Below the pieces are notes generated by a model. The model saw only the letters and a list, made by a program, of their open reading frames with translations, made no database searches and had not been told where the DNA came from. From an uncultured Clostridia bacterium (GTDB lineage Bacteria; Bacillota; Clostridia; Christensenellales; Aristaeellaceae), in NCBI GenBank assembly GCA_937906775.1, contig CALCUD010000088.1:1-32974 (forward strand): a DNA stretch of 32,974 nucleotides, given 5' to 3'. Numbering within the stretch: the first letter of the stretch is position 1; each line of letters starts with the position of its first letter. Shown piece after piece: positions 17,373 to 23,892 of this stretch. Both the position numbers and the translations under genes were made by a program.

Positions 17373-18257
17373 ATGAAAAGAGTCCTGCTCTGGATGCTGG
17401 CGGTCTCCTTTCTGTTCGGTTTTTCCGCGTCCTCGGCTGAGGAAAACTATCCGCCTCAGGCGTATACGGAAAAGGGAAGAGCCATCTATACCTATGAATC
17501 GGATCATCTCCGGATCCGCACGACCAGGTTCATGCTCCATAATGTGACGGCGTATATGAGTCAGATCTGGATGAGTGATCCCGGCCGTCAGATCAGAAAA
17601 GTGACGGCTGATTGGGAAACCAATGTGATGAAACCTGTGGAGCTGTCCCAAAAGATGCCGGACGCCGTGCTGATGACAAACGGCAGCGGATTTATCAGCC
17701 CGAAGTATCCCTGGATTCCGGGAAACTATCCGGGCGTCAGTGAGGATTATCACTTTACGCCGCTCGGATCTCTGACTGTCACGGACGGAACGGTCTTCCG
17801 CAATCTGCTGGGCGTTCCTTATTCAGGGCTGACCCTGGAGGAGGACGGGCTGCAGATGTATATTCAGACGGATCCGGAGGAAGTTCTCAGTCACGGGATC
17901 CTGCAGACCTGGTCTTTTTACGAACAGTGTCCCATGATGCTCCGGAATGAAATCATTCTGCCGGAGGATTGGACCTTCGCGAACAAACGCGCAGAACGGA
18001 CCGTGATTGCGAAACTGAACCGGAATAACTATATATTGCTCCATGTGAGCAATGACGGCGGCCTCGGATGGACACTATGGGAAGCCTGCAATTTCCTGAA
18101 AAAACGGTATGTGACCGAATGGGTCTACAATCTGGACGGAGGTCCTTCATCCACCCTGATCATCAAAAAAACCGATACAGGCAAAAAGAAAATCGTCACC
18201 GGCGGGACCGCGAAGATTACGGACATGATGGCTTTCTTTGATCTGCCGGAGGAATGA
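17373..18257 (+). CDS. Secreted phosphodiester glycosidase (NAGPA) domain protein
   Basis: A 294-residue protein with a clear signal peptide (MKR, hydrophobic core LLWMLAVSFLFGFSA, likely cleavage after SSA near residue 22). The mature part matches the NAGPA/phosphodiester glycosidase fold: VLMTNGSGFI for the first strand-loop, RTVIAKLNRNNYILLHVSNDGG in the centre, and YNLDGGPSSTL, the family's signature active-site loop, near residue 250. The mammalian relative removes GlcNAc from a phosphodiester. Bacterial members probably act on cell-wall or capsule glycan phosphodiesters, but few are characterised. An AAAGGAG site precedes the ATG. It follows the C11 peptidase by 53 bases with no terminator between, so an envelope-related pair is likely. 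Confidence 0.87.
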   Translation: MKRVLLWMLAVSFLFGFSASSAEENYPPQAYTEKGRAIYTYESDHLRIRTTRFMLHNVTAYMSQIWMSDPGRQIRKVTADWETNVMKPVELSQKMPDAVLMTNGSGFISPKYPWIPGNYPGVSEDYHFTPLGSLTVTDGTVFRNLLGVPYSGLTLEEDGLQMYIQTDPEEVLSHGILQTWSFYEQCPMMLRNEIILPEDWTFANKRAERTVIAKLNRNNYILLHVSNDGGLGWTLWEACNFLKKRYVTEWVYNLDGGPSSTLIIKKTDTGKKKIVTGGTAKITDMMAFFDLPEE

Positions 18258-18275
18258 CACTGTCAGACAGTTCGG

Positions 18276-18309
18276 GAGGCGGTGCAGAAATGTACCCGCC
18301 TCTGTTTTT
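18276..18309 (+). terminator. Probable terminator after the NAGPA-domain gene
   Basis: GAGGCGG (18276-18282) pairs with CCGCCTC (18296-18302) across a 13-base loop, followed by TG and five T (18305-18309). The loop is larger than usual, so confidence is moderate. It precedes a strong promoter. Confidence 0.7.
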
Positions 18310-18358
18310 GTATTTGGAAAGTCACAGAATTGAAAGACTTTTGTAGAGGATTGTTTCG

Positions 18359-18387
18359 TTGACTGAGGAATGGCCAGATGATAAAAT
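18359..18387 (+). promoter_or_regulatory. Strong sigma-A promoter with extended -10
   Basis: TTGACT (18359-18364), a 17-base spacer and TAAAAT (18382-18387), with TG at 18379-18380 giving an extended -10. Transcription would begin near 18394. The site AAGGAG (18415-18420) and ATG at 18431 follow, so the open frame starting at 18359 is untranslated promoter DNA. Confidence 0.85.
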
Positions 18388-18430
18388 TAATCGGTTAAGT
18401 ATTACCTTTCGTGGAAGGAGTTTTCCGGGA

Positions 18431-20275
18431 ATGGAAATGAATGAACGTATTGAGCAGTTTCTGGAAAAGGTTCAGAAGGCTCCGAGATATACCGGCGGTG
18501 AGATGAACACCGCGATCAAAAAATGGGAGGACTGTCCGCTTCATTTTGCGTTCTGCTTTCCGGATACCTATGAAGTCGGCATGAGCCATCTGGGCATGAA
18601 GATCCTCTACGGTCTGATCAATCGGGAGCCGTGGAGCCTGTGTGAGCGTGTGTTCATGCCGTGGGTGGATATGCTGGAGCTGATGGAAAAGGAGCAGGTG
18701 CCTCTGTTTTCCATCGAAAGCCGCCGTCCGCTGAAGGACTTTGAGGTCGTCGGTTTTACCCTGCAGTATGAAATGAGCTATACCAATATTCTGGCGATGT
18801 TGAAAATGGGCGGGATTCCGCTGATGAACCGGGACCGCGGAGAGGACGAACCCATCGTGGTCGCGGGCGGGCCCTGCGCGTTTAATCCCGAACCGCTGGC
18901 GGATTTTATCGACGCGTTTATGATCGGCGACGGCGAGGACGTGATGACCGAATTGAACCGGGTCATTCTTGAGCGTAAGGAAAAGGGATTGTCCAGAAAG
19001 GAATGCCTGCGCGCGCTTTCCCGCTTGGATGGTGTTTATGTACCAGAGCTGTATACGGTCACCTATCATCCGGACGGCACCGTGGAAAAGATTTCGCCTG
19101 TGGATGGCGATGTTCCCGCGACCGTGAAGAAACGGATCGTAACGGATCTGAATCATACCTATTATCCGGAGGAGATCCCTGTTCCCTATACGGAGATCGT
19201 GCATGACCGGATCATGCTGGAGATCATGCGGGGATGCACCCGCGGATGCCGTTTCTGTCAGGCGGGAATGCTCTACCGTCCTGTCCGGGAAAGAAGCCTC
19301 GAGACGCTGCTGCACCTCGCCGAAAAACTGGAAGCTTCGACCGGATATGAGGAGATCAGCCTGAGCAGTCTGAGCAGCGGTGACTATTCGTGCCTCCCGG
19401 AGCTGATCCGCGAATTGATGAAGCGCCTCAAGGATCAGCGCGTTTCGGTTTCTCTGCCGAGCCTGCGGATCGACAGTGTGCTGAAAGAGAGTCTGGAGGA
19501 AACGCAGGCTGTTAAAAAAAGCAGCCTCACATTTGCTCCGGAAGCCGGAACCCAGCGGCTCCGGGATGTGATCAACAAGGGTGTAACGGAACAGGATCTG
19601 CTTGAAAAGGTGAAGGATGCCTTTGAGGGCGGATGGAGCAGCGTCAAACTTTACTTTATGGACGGCTTGCCGACGGAAACGACCGAAGATCTGGACGGCA
19701 TTGCCGATCTGGCCCGGAAGGTCGTCGCGGAATATTTCCATGTGCCAAAGGATCAGCGCGCCAAGGGCCTTCGGGTGACCGTCAGCGCGAGTACCTTTGT
19801 TCCCAAACCCTTTACGCCTTTCCAGTGGGCCGCGCAGGACACTATTCCGGTCATCATGGAAAAACAGGACTATCTGAAAAAGGTGTTGGCTATCAAAGGT
19901 GTGACCTTCAATTGGCACGCGCCCTATCTGAGCTTTCTGGAAGCATGTTTTGCCAGAGGGGACCGGCGGATGTGCTCTGTGCTGAAAACGGCTTTTGAGA
20001 AAGGATGCATGCTGGACGGCTGGGGCGATCAGTTCAGGTATGATCTGTGGATGGAAGCTTTTGCCGAAAACGGTCTGGATCCCGCGTTCTATGCAAATCG
20101 GGAACGGAGCAGGGACGAGATCCTGCCATGGGATCATAGCGACAGCGGTGTGACCAAGGCTTATCTGTGGCATGAAAAGGAAAAGAGTGACCGGGCGGAA
20201 ACGACCCGTGACTGCCGTCAGGGGTGCAACGGCTGCGGATTGCAGCGCTTTGAGGGGGTGTGCGTATGCGAATGA
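18431..20275 (+). CDS. B12-binding-domain radical SAM protein, TIGR03960 family
   Basis: A 614-residue radical SAM enzyme. The N-terminal part (FAFCFPDTYEVGMSHLGMKILYG and VVGFTLQYEMSYTNIL) is the cobalamin-binding-like domain. The SAM/[4Fe-4S] motif CTRGCRFC has Cys269, Cys273 and Cys276. A TIM-barrel with KLYFMDGLPTET follows, and the C-terminus is Cys-rich (QGCNGCGLQRFEGVCVC). The ATG at 18431 is set by AAGGAG and the promoter. The family nearly always sits next to a DUF2344 protein (TIGR03936), as here, with overlapping ends, and the two are fused in some species. The reaction is unknown, though proximity to RNase E/G genes has led to suggestions of an RNA or ribosome-linked role. Confidence 0.93.
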   Translation: MEMNERIEQFLEKVQKAPRYTGGEMNTAIKKWEDCPLHFAFCFPDTYEVGMSHLGMKILYGLINREPWSLCERVFMPWVDMLELMEKEQVPLFSIESRRPLKDFEVVGFTLQYEMSYTNILAMLKMGGIPLMNRDRGEDEPIVVAGGPCAFNPEPLADFIDAFMIGDGEDVMTELNRVILERKEKGLSRKECLRALSRLDGVYVPELYTVTYHPDGTVEKISPVDGDVPATVKKRIVTDLNHTYYPEEIPVPYTEIVHDRIMLEIMRGCTRGCRFCQAGMLYRPVRERSLETLLHLAEKLEASTGYEEISLSSLSSGDYSCLPELIRELMKRLKDQRVSVSLPSLRIDSVLKESLEETQAVKKSSLTFAPEAGTQRLRDVINKGVTEQDLLEKVKDAFEGGWSSVKLYFMDGLPTETTEDLDGIADLARKVVAEYFHVPKDQRAKGLRVTVSASTFVPKPFTPFQWAAQDTIPVIMEKQDYLKKVLAIKGVTFNWHAPYLSFLEACFARGDRRMCSVLKTAFEKGCMLDGWGDQFRYDLWMEAFAENGLDPAFYANRERSRDEILPWDHSDSGVTKAYLWHEKEKSDRAETTRDCRQGCNGCGLQRFEGVCVCE

Positions 20276-20940
20276 TCGCGTTGTTTGTGAAAAGCGAACG
20301 GATCCGTCACATCGGGCATCTGGACATTCAGCGCGCCGTTCAGCGCGGATTGCGCCGCAGCGGTCTTCCGGTAGCCTATTCAAATGGGTTCAACCCGCAT
20401 ATTCTGGTTACTTTTGCAAGCGCTCTGAGCACCGGCGCCTGGGGAGACCGGGAGATCATGGATGTGACCATGGCCTCGGAGGTGACGCCTGAGGAATTCG
20501 TTCAAAAGATGAACAGTGCCATGCCGCCGGAAATGCAGTTGATTTCAGCCCGCGCAGTCGATGATAAACATCCGGCCCTGATGGCGGCCCTGAAGGCGGC
20601 CTCCTATGAGATCCTGATCCGTGACGATGCGCAGGGGGAAAAGATCACCGCCGCGATCGGACCGCTGCTGGAGAAGGAGACCGTTCCCGCGGTCCGAAAG
20701 ACGAAAACCGGCATGAAGGATTGCGATATCAAACCGCTGATCTACGCGCTGACCGGCAGGGGGAACCGCTTGTTCTGTACGCTTGCGCTGACGGAACGGG
20801 AAGCCTGCAAACCCAATATGCTGATGGAAGCATTACGTGTACAGGCCGGGATCGACGGGGAGGTCCGCACGCTGGTCAAACGCACAGCGTTGCTGGGAGA
20901 AGACGGAAAGGGCGTACTCACGTCCCTGGAGCAGATGTAA
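20266..20940 (+). CDS. TIGR03936 / DUF2344 radical SAM-associated protein
   Basis: A 224-residue protein opening MRMIALFVKSERIRHIGHLDIQRAVQRGLRRSG and SNGFNPHILVTFASALSTG, which are diagnostic of DUF2344. The first ATG at 20266 has TGAGGGGG (20251-20258) ahead, and the gene overlaps the preceding radical SAM gene by ten bases. The function is not established. The tight coupling to the radical SAM gene implies a shared complex. The next gene, for RNase E/G, begins one base after its stop. Confidence 0.92.
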   Translation: MRMIALFVKSERIRHIGHLDIQRAVQRGLRRSGLPVAYSNGFNPHILVTFASALSTGAWGDREIMDVTMASEVTPEEFVQKMNSAMPPEMQLISARAVDDKHPALMAALKAASYEILIRDDAQGEKITAAIGPLLEKETVPAVRKTKTGMKDCDIKPLIYALTGRGNRLFCTLALTEREACKPNMLMEALRVQAGIDGEVRTLVKRTALLGEDGKGVLTSLEQM

Positions 20941-20941
20941 A

Positions 20942-22051
20942 ATGATTCGGCAGATCCTTTTGAACAGCGGGTTCCTCGCGGTCACCGAGGATGGGCGGCT
21001 TGTCGAATATCTCCCCGTAAATCCCGAGGACCGGTTCGGCGACATCCTGACCGGGAAAGTGGACCGGCTGATGCCGGGACTCAAATGCGCGTTTGTGGAT
21101 ATCGGCAGAAAAAAGAACGGCTTTCTTCCGCTGCAGGAGAACAGCAAAACTTTCGACGGCGCGCCGCTGCGCTCCGGCGACCGGATCCCTGTTCAGATCC
21201 GGAAGGAGGAAAACGGTGAAAAAGGCGCTTTTCTGTCCCGTGATCTGACGGTTACGGGGAGGAACGTGATTCTGATGCCGAAGAACCGTCATATCGGTGT
21301 CAGCGCCAGAATTACGGCGGAAGCCGAAAGAGAACGGCTTTGCCGGATCGGAGAGCGTGTGTCGGACGGGAGATTCGGTCTTGTCCTTCGCTCCGCGGCA
21401 GCGGAAGTTCCGGAAGAGGAGATCGGATTGGAAGCGGAATCGCTTTTCCGCCGCTGGGAGACCGTTAGCCGGCAGGGACTCTCCGGCGGAGAACCAGGAC
21501 GTGTTCTGCTTTCCGGCAATACCGGGGAGGAATCCCTGCGAAACGATTATCTGCCGCGCGGCGTGACGGAGTTCGTGCATGTTGAGGAATTGAACGCGGA
21601 CCTTCGCCGTCAGCTGAATCAGGGAATCGGGCGGAAGGTCATGCTCCCGCATGGCGGAAACATCGTGATCGATCCCTGTGAAGCTATGACGGTGATCGAT
21701 GTCAACAGCGCCTCCGACACCGCATCCGCAGATAAGCGCGCGACGGTTCTGCGTACGAATCTGGAAGCCTGCGAAGAGATCATGATCCAGGTCCGTCTGC
21801 GGAATCTGTCGGGGATCCTGATTCTGGACATGATTGACATGGAAGACGAAACAGACCGAAGTACGGTATTGGAAACTCTCGGGAAAATGTTCGGACGGGA
21901 CCGGAACAAAACCGTGATCCACGGATGGACGAGTCTCGGACTGATCGAGATGACCCGGAAAAGAAACCGGCCGCCCCTGCGGGATCTGCTCGCGGGAAGA
22001 ACGGATAAGTCCGGGGATGAAGAGACACAGAACGGAGAATCAGCAAGATGA
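20942..22051 (+). CDS. rng: Ribonuclease E/G family protein, short form
   Basis: A 369-residue endoribonuclease for rRNA or mRNA processing. It has an S1 domain at about residues 35-110 (GKVDRLMPGLKCAFVDIGRKKNGFLPL), the 5'-sensor/RNase H-like region, and the DNase I-like catalytic core GGNIVIDPCEAMTVIDVNSA with Asp253, then LILDMIDMED and GLIEMTRKR. E. coli RNase G is about 490 residues. Here the protein stops 28 residues after MTRKR, so the CPxC zinc-link and small domain used for tetramer formation are absent. The ATG at 20942 is one base after the DUF2344 stop. It overlaps miaB by four bases (ATGA). A frameshift losing the tail is unlikely because miaB starts immediately. Confidence 0.92.
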   Translation: MIRQILLNSGFLAVTEDGRLVEYLPVNPEDRFGDILTGKVDRLMPGLKCAFVDIGRKKNGFLPLQENSKTFDGAPLRSGDRIPVQIRKEENGEKGAFLSRDLTVTGRNVILMPKNRHIGVSARITAEAERERLCRIGERVSDGRFGLVLRSAAAEVPEEEIGLEAESLFRRWETVSRQGLSGGEPGRVLLSGNTGEESLRNDYLPRGVTEFVHVEELNADLRRQLNQGIGRKVMLPHGGNIVIDPCEAMTVIDVNSASDTASADKRATVLRTNLEACEEIMIQVRLRNLSGILILDMIDMEDETDRSTVLETLGKMFGRDRNKTVIHGWTSLGLIEMTRKRNRPPLRDLLAGRTDKSGDEETQNGESAR

Positions 22052-23454
22052 ACAGAGAGCCGATCCTTGTTTCGCCGGAAGAAATGGCGGAGCAGGCGAA
22101 GTTCGCGGCGAAGGTCCGGGAACTGCCGCATTGCCCGAAGACGTATTACGTTGTGACTTACGGATGCCAGATGAATGCGCATGATTCCGAAAAGCTGGCG
22201 GGCATGCTGGAATCCATGGGCATGGTACCGGCGGAAATCCGGGACGAGGCGGATTTCGTGATTTTCAATACCTGCTGTGTACGGGACAATGCCGAACGGC
22301 GGGCACTCGGGAATGTCACGTGGCTGAAGGAAGTCCGCAAAAGTCATCCGAATCTCATTATTGCCGTATGCGGATGCATGATTCAGGAGCCGGGCATGGC
22401 GGAGAAAATCCTGAAGCAGTACCGGTTTATCGACCTCGCTTTCGGGACGGCCAATCTTCACCGATTGCCGGAACTGCTGTATGAAACGCTGAATTCCGAC
22501 AGAAGCGTTGTGAATGTTGAAGACCGCGATGTGATCCCGGAGGGGCTTCCAATCCGCAGGCTCAGGAACGACGCGGCTTATCTGACCGTGATGTACGGCT
22601 GCGACAATTTCTGCAGCTACTGCATTGTACCCTACGTTCGCGGACGGGAAAGAAGCAGAACTCCCGGGGCGATCCTTCGGGAAGCGGAGGGACTGCTGGA
22701 ACACGGCGTCAAAGAGATCATGCTTCTCGGACAGAACGTTAACAGTTACGGGAAAGGGATCCCCGGAAATGTGACCTTTGCCGGTCTGCTCCGGGATCTG
22801 GACCGGTTGGGTATCCCGCGTATCCGGTTTATGACCAGCCATCCGAAGGACCTTTCCGACGAGCTCATTGAGGTGATGTCCGACACGGAGCATATCCTGC
22901 CGCAGTTCCATCTGCCTGTTCAGAGCGGAAGCAACGAGATCCTGGAGAGAATGAACCGCCATTACACGCGCGAACGGTATCTGGATCGGGTCGAATGTCT
23001 CCGGAAAGCAGTACCCGGGATCGGACTGAGCACCGATATTATTGTTGGCTTCCCGGGGGAAACCGAAGCGCAGTTTGATGAGACGATGAGCCTTGTGCAG
23101 GAAGTCCGGTATGACAGCGCTTTCACCTTCATTTATTCGCCTCGCATCGGAACGAAAGCTGCGGCAATGCCGGAGCAGGTAACGGAGGAGGTCGCTTCGG
23201 ACCGGATCAAACGACTGATCGATCTGCAGGAGAATCTGCAGAAAGAGACCCTGAAGCGCTTTATCGGTACGGAAGAGGAAGTGCTGGTGGAAGGACTCAG
23301 CAAAAGGAGCGAACGGGAGGTCTCCGGCAAGGGGAAACATGCGGTTTCCATCACTTTCGCGGGTAATGCGAAGGATATTGGACAGATCGTGCCCTGCAGA
23401 ATTACGGGACTGAAGAACAATACGCTGACAGCGGAAAGGACGGATAAATCATGA
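22048..23454 (+). CDS. miaB: tRNA-2-methylthio-N6-dimethylallyladenosine synthase MiaB
   Basis: Radical SAM methylthiotransferase that adds ms2 to i6A37 in tRNAs. The 468-residue product has the N-terminal UPF0004 domain with three cluster cysteines (YGCQMNAHDSE, FNTCCVRDNAE, CGCM), the radical SAM motif CDNFCSYC at Cys185/Cys189/Cys192, LPVQSGSNEILERMNR, and a C-terminal TRAM domain (VLVEGLSKRS). It overlaps both neighbours by four bases. Its substrate is prepared by MiaA, encoded further down the same run. Confidence 0.96.
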   Translation: MNREPILVSPEEMAEQAKFAAKVRELPHCPKTYYVVTYGCQMNAHDSEKLAGMLESMGMVPAEIRDEADFVIFNTCCVRDNAERRALGNVTWLKEVRKSHPNLIIAVCGCMIQEPGMAEKILKQYRFIDLAFGTANLHRLPELLYETLNSDRSVVNVEDRDVIPEGLPIRRLRNDAAYLTVMYGCDNFCSYCIVPYVRGRERSRTPGAILREAEGLLEHGVKEIMLLGQNVNSYGKGIPGNVTFAGLLRDLDRLGIPRIRFMTSHPKDLSDELIEVMSDTEHILPQFHLPVQSGSNEILERMNRHYTRERYLDRVECLRKAVPGIGLSTDIIVGFPGETEAQFDETMSLVQEVRYDSAFTFIYSPRIGTKAAAMPEQVTEEVASDRIKRLIDLQENLQKETLKRFIGTEEEVLVEGLSKRSEREVSGKGKHAVSITFAGNAKDIGQIVPCRITGLKNNTLTAERTDKS

Positions 23455-23858
23455 GAGAGGTTATGCAAAAAGCGCAGGAGCTGGCCGAGGCCATCCTGGC
23501 CAGTGATATCTGCAGTAAAATGAAGGATCTGGAAGCCAAGGTCCAGACAGATGAAGCCGCCGCTTCCGCCATGGGAAAGATGATCGAAAAACGGCAGGCT
23601 GTCGAAAATATCCTGTCCTCCGCGGATATGGATCCGGAGGAGCTTGCGCGTGCCAGCGAGGAAATGGAACAGGCAGAGCAGGAGATGAACGGAAATCCGA
23701 TGATCTGCGAACTCAGGGAGGCCAGAAAGGATTTCAGCACCATGATGGATAACGTGAACCGGATCCTCCGGCTGGTCATTACCGGCGAGGTTCAGGAGGA
23801 TGATCCCGGTTCCGGTGGATGCGGCGGGGACTGTTCCCGTTGCGGCGGGTGCCGCTGA
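23451..23858 (+). CDS. YlbF/YmcA-family protein
   Basis: A 135-residue helical protein of the YlbF/YmcA family, whose Bacillus members form the Y-complex that steers RNase Y and sporulation or biofilm decisions and carries iron-sulfur clusters. Helices cover MQKAQELAEAILASDICSKMKDLEAKVQ and MIEKRQAVENILSS. The C-terminus is Gly/Cys-rich with Cys124, Cys128, Cys131 and Cys134 (CX3CX2CX2C), a likely metal or Fe-S site. It overlaps miaB by four bases. In Bacillus, ymcA likewise neighbours miaB and mutSL, so this may be the YmcA equivalent. The sequence alone does not separate the two. Confidence 0.88.
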   Translation: MREVMQKAQELAEAILASDICSKMKDLEAKVQTDEAAASAMGKMIEKRQAVENILSSADMDPEELARASEEMEQAEQEMNGNPMICELREARKDFSTMMDNVNRILRLVITGEVQEDDPGSGGCGGDCSRCGGCR

Positions 23859-23892
23859 AAATGAATCCGTAATCACGTTTTGAGGTGGAACA

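Noticed and set aside
18395..20383. 662-codon minus-strand open frame
   Set aside because: It mirrors the radical SAM gene over its whole length. The plus strand has promoter, ribosome site and family motifs, while the minus-strand translation has none.
21619..23340. 573-codon minus-strand open frame
   Set aside because: It is antisense to rng and miaB, both of which have intact signature motifs. No ribosome site was found.
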